Positions 43,714 through 52,312 of a stretch of DNA of 64,000 nucleotides are shown one piece after another. The DNA is from Pectobacterium sp013449375 (GTDB lineage: Bacteria; Pseudomonadota; Gammaproteobacteria; Enterobacterales; Enterobacteriaceae): NCBI RefSeq assembly GCF_048593165.1, contig NZ_CP184271.1, one strand, 5' to 3'. The notes beneath the pieces are model-generated. The model worked only from the letters and a program-made list of their open reading frames with translations, made no database searches and was not told where the DNA came from. The position numbers and the translations under genes were made by a program. Position 1 is the first letter of the stretch. The number at the start of each line of letters is the position of its first letter.

Positions 43714-44460
43714 CTACGGTCTTTGCATAACAGTCGTACTGCTATAAAGCAGTTTTGTGACCTTTTCACGATGACTTAGCATCGATCTACCGTACGATGT
43801 CCATTCCCTTACTTCTTTCAAATTTTTTTCTGCATTTATCGAGCGAATAAAGTCACTGTGGCTGCGTTCAATACCTCTGTTGTAGCGTGAACCTGCAAGG
43901 ATGAATTGTTCGTCGGTTAGATTCAAAGTATCAGTACCGGGATAATCATAATTTATTAATTCGTAAAGGTGACGTGCGACCATAGTAAGATTGAAATTAT
44001 CTTTATTTAGACAAACGGAGATGTACGTTGCTTCAGCATTTTTCAATTCACTGGGATTTTTGCCAAAAATTTCGGCGACCACCCTAATTTGCATAGCGAT
44101 AATACCTATTGATGTTTTCTCTGGAGGTGGCGTAACTGTATCTTGGTTTGCCCAGTCACTATAGGTATGCTTAGACTGTCTGTAAAATAAAACTGGGAAC
44201 TTAACATAATCAACCATACCTCCGGCTTCGGAACGAGCAACCAAAGCAAGGAGGATTGCTGGTATTTTATATTGTCGAGCAATGTCTTTTATTTTCTCCT
44301 TGTGGAAAATAATATAACTATCCTTGTATTTGTTTAAATAATCATCACCACCAAATGTTTTCCACCAAAAGAAGTCAATAGGCGACCAACGCGGATAGTT
44401 ATTTCCCCAATCGGAAAAGCTAAGGTCGCATTCGTTGATAATATCATTGAATTTATTCAT
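43714..44460 (-). CDS. Hcp-associated lytic-transglycosylase-like protein (candidate T6SS effector)
   Basis: 248 residues, no signal peptide. Three motifs in the order of SLT/goose-lysozyme-type enzymes are visible: E78 in LALVARSEAGG (candidate catalytic Glu), TSIGIIAMQIRVVAE at 116-130 (the S.G.MQI loop) and GSRYNRG at 190-196 (the AYN.G motif). It starts six bases after the hcp stop, so Hcp is its likely carrier. A role in cleaving peptidoglycan of rival cells is inferred from the motifs and context. I do not recognise a named effector family. Full open frame, no disruption. Confidence 0.6.
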   Translation of the reverse strand: MNKFNDIINECDLSFSDWGNNYPRWSPIDFFWWKTFGGDDYLNKYKDSYIIFHKEKIKDIARQYKIPAILLALVARSEAGGMVDYVKFPVLFYRQSKHTYSDWANQDTVTPPPEKTSIGIIAMQIRVVAEIFGKNPSELKNAEATYISVCLNKDNFNLTMVARHLYELINYDYPGTDTLNLTDEQFILAGSRYNRGIERSHSDFIRSINAEKNLKEVREWTSYGRSMLSHREKVTKLLYSSTTVMQRP

Positions 44461-44466
44461 GGGTTA

Positions 44467-44946
44467 TCAGTACATATTCTCAGTCAATATGCTGTATCCC
44501 GATGTACCAGCGATATTGTGTTGGCAGGTAATGCTTTCATAGCGCAGGCTCAGGGTTTCAAATGGCTGCATGTCGCTATGCGTCAATGAATTGGGGTTTT
44601 GGTTAGAGAGGTTGACAATAGAGGCATCCCTCAATGTGATGGTCATGTAGTTCTCTTGGGTCCCGCTGGCGGAGGTGCGGTAATACCTCAATTCAACTTC
44701 CATTAGCTCATTGTTGGCGATGCTGGTGAGCAAGAGCGGTGTCGATTTATCAACGACTTTGGTCACGGAAAAGGGATGATGATTGACGTGTCGATCTCTT
44801 GATAGGTCGTAATTTGTGGCATAAACAAAAATTTCATCTTCGTGACCAGCTATATGTTTATTTCCTACAGAATCGATACTTAAGCACCCTTCAGAGATCA
44901 GTCCCTGAATTTTCCCGGTGATCTTCATGAAAATAGAATTAGCCAT
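44467..44946 (-). CDS. hcp: Hcp, T6SS tube protein
   Basis: 159 residues of the Hcp1 family: MANSIFMKITGKIQGLISEGCLSIDSVGNKHIAGHEDEIFVYATNY, then RDRHVNHHPFSVTKVVDKSTPLLLTSIANNELMEVELRYYR and MTITLRDASIV. Hcp rings form the inner tube of the type VI secretion system and can hold effectors in their lumen. No other T6SS structural gene is in the window, so this is an orphan hcp island feeding a system encoded elsewhere. Good GGGAG site upstream of ATG 44946. Confidence 0.93.
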   Translation of the reverse strand: MANSIFMKITGKIQGLISEGCLSIDSVGNKHIAGHEDEIFVYATNYDLSRDRHVNHHPFSVTKVVDKSTPLLLTSIANNELMEVELRYYRTSASGTQENYMTITLRDASIVNLSNQNPNSLTHSDMQPFETLSLRYESITCQHNIAGTSGYSILTENMY

Positions 44947-45166
44947 TCGTGTAACTCCCTGTTAAATAATCCTTGTTGGTAGCGTTATAACGTAAATCTT
45001 GATTGAAAAAAAGAAGAACTCGACTATTTAGTAATAAATATGATTCCTGTCAGAAAAATACCCTTTCCAAAAAAATATAATTGATTGTTTTTATTGATAA
45101 AATACCACGAGGAATGAACTTTACTTATTAGTCAGCTAATTATATTTTAATGATAAGTTTATTATA
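44841..45166. repeat. Direct repeat copy 1: hcp start and promoter
   Basis: This segment, containing the first about 35 codons of hcp and its upstream region, is repeated at 45934-46255 (offset about 1093). Identity is high over hcp's start and the first 130 bp upstream, then falls with small indels. Confidence 0.85.
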
Positions 45167-45485
45167 CCCAATAAACCTCAAGGTGTAGGTTTGAACATCT
45201 GAAGGCGATCGTGAATTCTGAATGTCAGTGAGTCTGCTATTTCTGGCGCTTGGTTGAGAAAAAATTGAATATTGCATTCCGAAAGCCGCTTATGCTTTCA
45301 AGGTAGTGATTATTTCACGCATGTTCGTTTATCACTTTCCATAAATGCAGGGATAAGGGAATAATAAGGTTTGTTATTTTTATTAATTATAATTATTTTT
45401 GGGATGGGTTCAAAGCCAAGGACAGATTAAACGCTAATTTATTCATTTTTAAGCAATTACACAATTCACTCAATAATATTATGAA
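45167..45485. other. AT-rich intergenic region between repeats
   Basis: About 320 bp upstream of hcp's promoter repeat, before the 45486-45914 gene. No ORF, RNA gene or terminator is evident. Possibly relic DNA of a lost effector gene. Confidence 0.35.
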
Positions 45486-45914
45486 TTAACGTTGTTCCTT
45501 GGATAAATCCAACATTAGACATTCGATTTCTTTCATTGTTACTCTGTCTTGCTCTTTTGTTTTAATGATCTGAAAATACTCATCGAATGATGGATAATTA
45601 CCTAAGGAAAAATCATCAACTAATGGGACTCCAGTACTGTTAACATAATCGAGCAACTTATTGTAAGCTTCATTAATGTTATCTAGATCGCATAAGTATA
45701 TCGTACTTATCTGAGGGTTTGCCTCATCACTCGGGCCATAAGAAAAATAATAATTCTTTGATAGTCTAGGTGCGTCCCTGATTTTTTTATAGGTTAATGT
45801 ATAGTACTTAAAAATGTCTTTTTCCGTATAAACGGTATAAGGAACGATGATAAGCCATCCCCAAAAGAACAGCAGAGAAGATAATAAAACAAATATGAAT
45901 AAGATCGTTTTCAT
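45486..45914 (-). CDS. Membrane-anchored protein behind truncated hcp (orphan immunity candidate)
   Basis: 142 residues: a signal-anchor helix (ILFIFVLLSSLLFFWGWLIIV) and a soluble domain with IFKYYTLTYKKIRDAPRLSKNYYFSYGPSDEANPQ, matching the pattern of the gene at 42915-43355. Its ATG overlaps the stop of the truncated hcp fragment (TCATGA), so translation would be coupled to that fragment. No effector gene lies between them. It looks like an immunity gene kept after its effector was lost. Confidence 0.6.
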   Translation of the reverse strand: MKTILFIFVLLSSLLFFWGWLIIVPYTVYTEKDIFKYYTLTYKKIRDAPRLSKNYYFSYGPSDEANPQISTIYLCDLDNINEAYNKLLDYVNSTGVPLVDDFSLGNYPSFDEYFQIIKTKEQDRVTMKEIECLMLDLSKEQR

Positions 45915-46039
45915 GAGATGAAAACGGCTTTCTCGTGACCAGGTATATGTTTATTTCCTACAGAATCGATACTTACACACCCTTCAGAGATCAGTCCCTG
46001 AATTTTTCCGGTGATCTTCATGAAAATAGAATTAGCCAT
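45911..46039 (-). pseudogene. Truncated hcp (first 38 codons)
   Basis: From ATG 46039 the frame reads MANSIFMKITGKIQGLISEG, then VSIDSVGNKHIPGHE, nearly identical to intact Hcp residues 1-36, then ends KAVFIS and TGA at 45911-45913. The promoter and ribosome-binding site are retained, so the 42-residue product may still be made and serves mainly as the translated leader for the overlapping 45486-45914 gene. The tube fold cannot be completed. Confidence 0.85.
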
Positions 46040-46255
46040 TCGTGTAACTCCCTGTTAAAAAATCCTTGTTAGGAAAGTTATAACGTAAATCTTGATTGAA
46101 CAAAAGAAGAACTCGACTATTTAATAGGAAATATGATTCCTATCAGAAAGATATCTTTTCCAAAATTCTATAGTTGATTGTTTTTAATGGTAATTAGTTG
46201 TGTGGGGCGGTTTTTATTACTCTGCTAATTATGTTTTGATGATGGTTTTATTATA
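45934..46255. repeat. Direct repeat copy 2: hcp start and promoter
   Basis: Second copy of the segment at 44841-45166, covering the truncated hcp start and upstream sequence with scattered differences. The pair of repeats bounds the 45486-45914 gene and marks the recombination that produced the truncated hcp. Confidence 0.85.
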
Positions 46256-46343
46256 TAAACAAAAAATAATGATCGCTTAAATAACAAAGTAGATGGCAAA
46301 ATAAATTAGTGATTTAATTAATAAGAAAGCGTTATTGATAACT

Positions 46344-46359
46344 CGCCGCTTAAGCGGCG
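46344..46359 (-). terminator. Palindrome after ubiI
   Basis: CGCCGCTTAAGCGGCG is a perfect 16-base palindrome 22 bp after the ubiI stop on the minus strand; likely terminator stem, with only short T runs following. Confidence 0.6.
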
Positions 46360-46380
46360 ATATTATCTATTCTGGTTTTA

Positions 46381-47592
46381 TTATTTCCCGACGCTAAGCC
46401 AGTCTGGCAGATCGTGTAATCCCATTGCCTGACGTACCAGTGTGGGTTTAATACCGGGTAATTTATCCGCCAGAACCAGACCGACATCACGCAGCAGTTT
46501 TTTCGCTGGATTGTCGCCGTTAAATAGTTCACGGAATCCCTGCATGCTGGCGAGCATCACGGCGGCGCTGTGTTTGCGGCGGCGCTCATAGCGTCGCAGG
46601 TAAAGATGTTGCCCGATATCTTTGCCCTGTGCCTGTAAGCGCTTCACTTCCGCAATCAGTTCGGCGACATCCATAAAGCCCAGATTGACACCTTGCCCTG
46701 CCAGCGGATGAATGGTGTGCGCTGCGTCACCGACCAGCACCAGTCGGTGTGCCGCAAAACTGCGAGCGTAGCGTCCGGTCAGCGGGAAAGTCTGGCGCTC
46801 GCTTTCCAGCTCACACAGTCCCAAACGCATATCAAACGCCATCGCGACCTGACGATTGAACTCGTCGGCAGACAAGCTCTGCATCGCCTGAGCCTGCTCC
46901 GGCGAAAGCGACCAGACAATCGAACAGAGGTGCGGATCGTCCAGTGGCAGAAACGCCAGAATCCCGTCACCGTGAAACGCCTGACGTGCCACAGACTGAT
47001 GCGGATGTTCGGTACGAATGTTGGCGACCAGCGCATGGTGCCCGTAATCCCAAAAGGTCAGCGGAATATCCGCATGCTGACGCAGCCAAGAGTGCGCGCC
47101 GTCCGCCCCAACGACCAGTCGGGCGGTCAACATGCTGTCGTCCTGCAAGGTAATAAAGGCTTCATTTTCGCCCCAGGCGACCTGTTTTAGCGACGCGGGA
47201 GAAAGCAGAGTGATGTCGCTTAACTGAGCGGCGCGTTGCCACAATGCCTGCTGAATCACTGGGTTTTCAATGATGTGCCCAAGATGGGAAAAGCCGAATT
47301 CTTCGCCGCTAAAGCTGATTTTGCCGAAACTGTCTTTGTCCCATACCTGCATGTCGTTGTACGGACTGACGCGTTGTGCCACGAGGGTTTCCCAGACGCC
47401 GAGATGGCGAAGAAGACATTCACTGGCGGCATTGATGGCGGAGACGCGCAGGGCATGATCTTTCCCGATCGGCTGAGGTTCAGCTGTCTGTTTCTCCAGC
47501 ACGGCGATACGCAGGCCACTACCTTGTAAGCCGCAGGCTAGCGCCAGGCCGACCATACCGCCACCGGCAATAACCACGTCGAATGATTGCAT
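46381..47592 (-). CDS. ubiI: 2-octaprenylphenol 5-hydroxylase UbiI (VisC)
   Basis: 403 residues, flavoprotein monooxygenase of aerobic ubiquinone synthesis (ring C5 hydroxylation). FAD-binding VVIAGGGMVGLALACGL at the N-terminus, GADGAHSWLRQ in the middle and VGDAAHTIHPLAGQGVNLGFMD near residue 290 are the three family motifs. Last gene of ygfB-pepP-ubiH-ubiI, as in E. coli. Confidence 0.95.
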   Translation of the reverse strand: MQSFDVVIAGGGMVGLALACGLQGSGLRIAVLEKQTAEPQPIGKDHALRVSAINAASECLLRHLGVWETLVAQRVSPYNDMQVWDKDSFGKISFSGEEFGFSHLGHIIENPVIQQALWQRAAQLSDITLLSPASLKQVAWGENEAFITLQDDSMLTARLVVGADGAHSWLRQHADIPLTFWDYGHHALVANIRTEHPHQSVARQAFHGDGILAFLPLDDPHLCSIVWSLSPEQAQAMQSLSADEFNRQVAMAFDMRLGLCELESERQTFPLTGRYARSFAAHRLVLVGDAAHTIHPLAGQGVNLGFMDVAELIAEVKRLQAQGKDIGQHLYLRRYERRRKHSAAVMLASMQGFRELFNGDNPAKKLLRDVGLVLADKLPGIKPTLVRQAMGLHDLPDWLSVGK

Positions 47593-47619
47593 TTCCGTCT
47601 TTTCCTTTGGCGAGCTTAA

Positions 47620-48798
47620 TTAACGTTCTACCCAACCCAGCGTGCGACGAGCAAAGGCGTCGCGCATCAGTGGCAGGTTATTCATGGCGATGAGACCGAG
47701 GTTACGGCCAACGGCCAACGCGGTATAGCGGTTGGCGAATAGCCTGACCAGCCCATCGGTGATCGCCACTGTGGTGTTTTGATCGGACGTACGCCGCTGC
47801 TGATAGCGATCAAGCACCGTGTACTGGCCGATATCCAGCTGATTTTTCTCCGCCTCGACGAGGGTTTCCGCCAGCGACATCACATCGCGAATGCCCAGAT
47901 TAAAGCCTTGTCCGGCAATCGGGTGCAGCGTTTGTGCCGCATTACCTACCAACGCCAGCCGATGGCTAATATGCTGGCTGGCTGTCAGTAAGCGCAGCGG
48001 ATAGCTATGGCGTTCGCCGATATGAGTGAATTGCCCCAGACGCCAGCCGAAAGCCTGCTGTAACTGTTGGCGAAATGCAGCTTCACTCCAGCCATCGACC
48101 TCATGTTGATGGTGTTTATCATGACACCAGACGAGCGAAGAACGGCCGTTGCTCATGGGTAGCAGCGCCAGCGGGCCGTGCGGCGTGAACCGCTCGAACG
48201 CACGGCCGCGATGAGGTTCGGCCGTCGTCACATTGGCGATCGTCGCGATCTGATCATAATCATGCTGTTGCCACTGGATACCGCAAGCGTGCGAGAGCAT
48301 AGAACGAGAGCCATCGGCGGCAACCATCAATTGGCCCGTTAGCTCGGTACCGTTGTCCAGCGTTAGCATCGCGTTCTCTTGCGTCCGCGTGACGGTAACC
48401 ACTTTGGCTGGGCAGTGCAGGCGCACGCCCGGCGCTTGTTGCAGCAGGGAAAATAGGCGTTGTCCGACGTCGTGCAGTTCAACCACATGGCCCAATGCCT
48501 GAACGTGATAGTCCGAGGCTTTCAGGTTCACCACGCTGGCGTGCCCGCGTTCGCTGACGTGAATATCGGTTATCGCTGTGGCATTGCCCGACAGCGCTTG
48601 CCAGATGCTCAGCGCGGCTAACTGCTGGCGTGTGCCATCAGACAAGGCGATGGCGCGTGCATCAAAACCTGGGTGTTCCTTGTCGAGCGGCGAATGTGCC
48701 TCGATAAGATCGACCGAGATTGTGCCCTGTGAAAGCCGAGAGATCGCCAGCGCCAGCGTCGCGCCTGCCATTCCGCCACCGACAATCATGACTGCCAT
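47620..48798 (-). CDS. ubiH: 2-octaprenyl-6-methoxyphenol hydroxylase UbiH
   Basis: 392 residues from MAVMIVGGGMAGATLALA at 48798, the length of E. coli UbiH; the 33 extra in-frame residues upstream overlap the spacer with pepP. FAD-dependent hydroxylase acting at ring C1. Motifs are IVGGGMAGATLAL, AADGSRSML and VGNAAQTLHPIAGQGFNLGIRD. 27 bp before ubiI start, 80 bp after pepP; one operon. Confidence 0.95.
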   Translation of the reverse strand: MAVMIVGGGMAGATLALAISRLSQGTISVDLIEAHSPLDKEHPGFDARAIALSDGTRQQLAALSIWQALSGNATAITDIHVSERGHASVVNLKASDYHVQALGHVVELHDVGQRLFSLLQQAPGVRLHCPAKVVTVTRTQENAMLTLDNGTELTGQLMVAADGSRSMLSHACGIQWQQHDYDQIATIANVTTAEPHRGRAFERFTPHGPLALLPMSNGRSSLVWCHDKHHQHEVDGWSEAAFRQQLQQAFGWRLGQFTHIGERHSYPLRLLTASQHISHRLALVGNAAQTLHPIAGQGFNLGIRDVMSLAETLVEAEKNQLDIGQYTVLDRYQQRRTSDQNTTVAITDGLVRLFANRYTALAVGRNLGLIAMNNLPLMRDAFARRTLGWVER

Positions 48799-48877
48799 GC
48801 TGTTGTCCTTTGCAATGATGCCCTTGTTCTTTGAAAGTAATTGTTTTTTTAAAGTAATTGTTCTTTGAAAGTGCGGC

Positions 48878-50206
48878 TTAGTGCTGCTGCTTGTCATGCC
48901 ATTGCGCCATCAGCGCTTCAATGTCATCGGCGTCTTTAACTACGCCAGCCGTTAGGTTTTCGTTGCCGTTTTCGGTGATCACGATGTTATCTTCGATACG
49001 CACACCGATGCCTCGGTATTGCTGCGGCACCTTGGCATCGGGCGCGATGTAAAGACCAGGCTCAATGGTCAGAACCATACCTGGCTCAAGCGGACGGCCT
49101 CGATCGGTTGTACCGTAATCTCCCACGTCATGCACGTCCAGACCCAGCCAATGGCTGAGGCCGTGCATGAAGAACTGGCGATGTGCCTGTTCGGCAATTA
49201 GCTCTTCCACGTCGCCTTTCATTACGCCGAGTTTGATGAGCCCGCTGACCATAATGCGCACCACTTCTTCGTTTATTTCACGGATGCTGCGACCCGGACC
49301 AAACAGCTCCAGCGCGCGCAGCTGCGAACGTAGCACGAGGTCGTAAATAGCGCGCTGCGGCGCAGTAAACTTGCCGTTGACGGGGAAGGTGCGGGTAATA
49401 TCGCCAGCATAGCTTTTGTATTCACAGCCCGCATCAATCAGCACCAGATCGCCGTCGCGCATTTGCGTTTCGTTTTCGGTGTAATGCAGAATGCAGGCAT
49501 TTTCACCGCTGCCGACGATCGTGTTGTAAGAAGGGTAGCGTGCGCCGTGGCGGGTAAACTCGTGGTGAATTTCGCCTTCCAACTGATATTCATACATGCC
49601 GGGACGGCATTTTTGCATGGCGCGCGTGTGGGCCAGTGCCGTAATTTCACAGGCGCGGCGCATCACGCTGATTTCCGCAGGCGATTTGAACAGGCGCATC
49701 TCATGCACCCACGGTCGCCAGTCGGTTAGCGTGGCGGGTGCGGCAAACCCCTGACGGGTGCCGTTGCGCAACGTATCCAGCGCGGCGAAGACCAGCTTGT
49801 CGGCATAATCGTACTGCCCTTGCGCGTGATACACCACGTCCAGGCCATTCAATAATAGGTGCAGTTGTGCGCCGATTTCGCCAAACGGCAGGGCGCGATC
49901 AACGCCGAGTTTGGCGGGTGCTGCTTCCTGACCGAGACGGCGACCAAACCAGATTTCGGCCGTCAGATCGCGTACGCGGTTGAAGATCACGCTGTGATGA
50001 TGTTTGGCATCGCTTTTTACCAGCAGCAGCACGGCTTCTGGTTCATTGAAGCCGGTAAAATACCAGAAATCGCTATTTTGACGATAAGGATAGTCACTAT
50101 CGGCATTGCGCTGCGCTTCCGGCGCAGAAAAAATGATTGCCGCGCTGCCCGGTGCCATTTTTTCCAACAGACCCTGACGACGACGAAGAAATTCTTGTGG
50201 ATTCAT
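48878..50206 (-). CDS. pepP: Xaa-Pro aminopeptidase PepP
   Basis: 442 residues from MNPQEFLRRRQGLLEKMAPG at 50206 (CAGGAG upstream); earlier in-frame residues are not conserved. Removes N-terminal residues before proline; dinuclear Mn2+ enzyme. The C-terminal pita-bread domain shows the ligands in VLIDAGCEYKSYAGDITRTFP, HGLSHWLGLDVHD, MVLTIEPGLY and IGVRIEDNI. In the ygfB-pepP-ubiH-ubiI operon. Confidence 0.96.
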   Translation of the reverse strand: MNPQEFLRRRQGLLEKMAPGSAAIIFSAPEAQRNADSDYPYRQNSDFWYFTGFNEPEAVLLLVKSDAKHHHSVIFNRVRDLTAEIWFGRRLGQEAAPAKLGVDRALPFGEIGAQLHLLLNGLDVVYHAQGQYDYADKLVFAALDTLRNGTRQGFAAPATLTDWRPWVHEMRLFKSPAEISVMRRACEITALAHTRAMQKCRPGMYEYQLEGEIHHEFTRHGARYPSYNTIVGSGENACILHYTENETQMRDGDLVLIDAGCEYKSYAGDITRTFPVNGKFTAPQRAIYDLVLRSQLRALELFGPGRSIREINEEVVRIMVSGLIKLGVMKGDVEELIAEQAHRQFFMHGLSHWLGLDVHDVGDYGTTDRGRPLEPGMVLTIEPGLYIAPDAKVPQQYRGIGVRIEDNIVITENGNENLTAGVVKDADDIEALMAQWHDKQQH

Positions 50207-50263
50207 CACCTGCTCCTGAAAATAGTCCGTGCGGTTACCTTTCCCTTCTGCCTTGTATAACAA

Positions 50264-50851
50264 TCAATGCAGCGTCGGTTTTTGCTGCTCGGGCGCCGTC
50301 ACAACGCGCTGGCTGGTAAACTCGGTATGGCACAAAATGGCAGAAACGCGAACATACTCAATCACTTCTTCCAGAGATTGCTCCAGCTCTTCCTGATCTT
50401 CATCTTCGTCGTAGCCGAGCTGCGCAATGTTACGTAAATCTTCGATAGCTTCTTTTAGCTCGCCTTTAGCCTTGTTCAACTGTGTCTGAACCACGCCTAG
50501 CCCAAGCAGGAAGTGGTTGACCCAGCCTGCCAGCGCGTCGGCGCGATCGAAGACGCTCACGTCATCCTGTGAGTCGTCAGGCAGGAAAAGCTGGAACAGA
50601 AAACCATCATCTTCCAGCGCTTCGCGCGTGGCCTGATACAGGTCCTGAAGCGGTTGCGACAGCGTCTGGGTAAACGCCATGCCTTCATTAGTCAGTTCAA
50701 AAACCAGCGTTCTCCAACTGTCGTCATGGTTTCCACCACACAGCATCCCACTGATCAAACCGTGCATTTCTGCTGCGGTCAGCGCGACTTGCTGTTGGTG
50801 AAGCAGTTGGTCAAGGCCTTTATAGGCGGGAAACGTATTCTCTATAGACAT
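50264..50851 (-). CDS. ygfB: YgfB family protein (UPF0149)
   Basis: 195 residues, matches the E. coli YgfB length. All-helical family with unknown biochemistry; the conserved MHGLISGMLCGGNHDDSW (about 29-46) and WVNHFLLGLGVVQ (about 110-122) segments are present. First gene of the ubi-linked operon, divergent from zapA. Confidence 0.94.
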   Translation of the reverse strand: MSIENTFPAYKGLDQLLHQQQVALTAAEMHGLISGMLCGGNHDDSWRTLVFELTNEGMAFTQTLSQPLQDLYQATREALEDDGFLFQLFLPDDSQDDVSVFDRADALAGWVNHFLLGLGVVQTQLNKAKGELKEAIEDLRNIAQLGYDEDEDQEELEQSLEEVIEYVRVSAILCHTEFTSQRVVTAPEQQKPTLH

Positions 50852-51043
50852 GCGGATTCGTCATCGTTGGCTGGACTGGTTCGTGCTATGCTACCACCAA
50901 GCTCCCTTTCGATACCAGAAAGGGCTTGTATCTTAGATCTCGGCTATATATAGTGGCGCCCGCTTTAACGAACCCGATGTAACGGGTAATGCTCATGCTA
51001 TGCGGCACGCGGGCGCAAGAACGACAAAAGGCAGGAAGGTGGT

Positions 51044-51373
51044 ATGTCTGCACAACCAGTAGATATTCAAATTTTTGGCCGTTCGTTAAGAGTGAATTGT
51101 CCGCCAGAACAACAGGATGCGTTGAATCAGGCTGCGGAAGATCTTAACCAGCGGTTGCAAGATCTTAAAGTTCGCACTAGAGTCACAAACACCGAGCAAC
51201 TGGTGTTTATTGCCGCGCTGAATGTGTGCCATGAACTGGCGCAGGAACGAGGAAAAACTCGTGATTATGCGGCAAATATGGAACAGCGTATTCGTATGTT
51301 ACAGCAAACCATTGAACAGGCATTGCTGGAACAAGGGCGGATCACCGAACGCCAAGGTGCACAATTTGAATAA
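51044..51373 (+). CDS. zapA: Cell division protein ZapA
   Basis: 109 residues, the E. coli length. ZapA crosslinks FtsZ filaments in the Z ring. N-terminal QPVDIQIFGRSLRVNCPPEQQDALNQAAEDLNQRL globular part and a C-terminal coiled coil (MEQRIRMLQQTIEQALLEQGRI) used for dimer-tetramer assembly. GGAAGGTGGT upstream of ATG 51044. Followed directly by 6S RNA, as in E. coli. Confidence 0.95.
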   Translation: MSAQPVDIQIFGRSLRVNCPPEQQDALNQAAEDLNQRLQDLKVRTRVTNTEQLVFIAALNVCHELAQERGKTRDYAANMEQRIRMLQQTIEQALLEQGRITERQGAQFE

Positions 51374-51447
51374 CGTCGTATTTTGACAAAAGTACGGTGT
51401 TTTTACGTGATAAGACGTGCTAAGGTTTATCACGAGTAACGAATAAA

Positions 51448-51632
51448 ATTTCTCTGAGATGTTTGTCAGCGGGCCAGTCCCCTGAGCCGATATTTCATAC
51501 CAACAGAATGTAATGCTCTGCAGTTGGTGAGCACGCTCGGTTCGTCCGAGAAGCCTTAAGACTGCGACGTTATGTTCACCTTGAACCAAGGGTTCAAGGG
51601 TTACAGCCTGCGGCGGCATCTCGGAGATTCCC
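51448..51632 (+). ncRNA. ssrS: 6S RNA
   Basis: About 185 nt between zapA and fau, the conserved place of ssrS. It starts ATTTCTCTGAGATG and ends GCATCTCGGAGATTCCC, whose ends pair. The central open bubble that imitates a melted promoter is flanked by GGGCCAGTCCCCTGAGCCGATATTT and GGTTCGTCCGAGAAGCCTTA, and GAACCAAGGGTTCAAGGGTTACAGCCTGCGGCGGC is nearly identical to E. coli. It binds sigma70 RNA polymerase in stationary phase. Cotranscription with fau is known in E. coli. Confidence 0.95.
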
Positions 51633-51661
51633 TTTCTTTTATCATTCTTGACCCGTGGCGA

Positions 51662-52312
51662 ATGCAGCCCATGTCATCTTCTGATTCATCGACATCTCCC
51701 GATACATCACTCTCTTCTACGACAGCGTCACGTCAGCAGATTCGTCAGACTGTGCGGCAAAGTCGGCGTTTACTGACGCCAGATCAGCAGGCGTTATTTG
51801 CACAACAGGCGTGTGAACGCGTGATCACGCACCCGAGAATCATCGGGGCGGAGAGCGTGGCGGTATTTTTGTCATTTGATGGCGAGCTGGATACCTCTCC
51901 GTTGATTCAACAACTGTGGCAGCAGGGGAAACGTGTTTGTTTGCCGGTTCTGCATCCGTTTCGTGCTGGGCATTTGCTGTTCTTGCGCTATGCGCCGGAC
52001 ACCGAGCTGGTACGCAATCGTCTGAAGATTATGGAACCGCGTCTGGATGTACGTCAGGTGTTGCCATTACCGCAGTTAGACGTCCTACTGACGCCGCTGG
52101 TGGCGTTTGATCGGCATGGGCAGCGGCTTGGCATGGGCGGTGGTTTTTACGACCGGACGTTGCAGTACCGTAACCAGATGTCTCATGGGCCTTACCCGAT
52201 TGGCCTGGCCCATGATTGTCAGCAGGTTGACGCACTGCCAGTGGAAAGCTGGGATATCCCGCTGCCGGAAATTATTACCCCCTCCCGCCATTGGCAGTGG
52301 AGCACACGCTAG
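51662..52312 (+). CDS. fau: 5-formyltetrahydrofolate cyclo-ligase
   Basis: 216 residues from ATG 51662 (or 213 from 51671); the open frame further upstream lies within 6S RNA. It converts 5-formyl-THF to 5,10-methenyl-THF with ATP. Typical segments are IRQTVRQSRRLLTPDQQALFAQQ (substrate helix), AVFLSFDGELDTSPL, and RLGMGGGFYDRTL, the ATP-binding signature. It has a Ser/Thr-rich N-terminus not seen in E. coli YgfA. Confidence 0.93.
   Translation: MQPMSSSDSSTSPDTSLSSTTASRQQIRQTVRQSRRLLTPDQQALFAQQACERVITHPRIIGAESVAVFLSFDGELDTSPLIQQLWQQGKRVCLPVLHPFRAGHLLFLRYAPDTELVRNRLKIMEPRLDVRQVLPLPQLDVLLTPLVAFDRHGQRLGMGGGFYDRTLQYRNQMSHGPYPIGLAHDCQQVDALPVESWDIPLPEIITPSRHWQWSTR

Noticed and set aside
51572..51661. 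Extended N-terminus of fau
   Set aside because: The extension overlaps conserved 6S RNA sequence; the start was placed after it.
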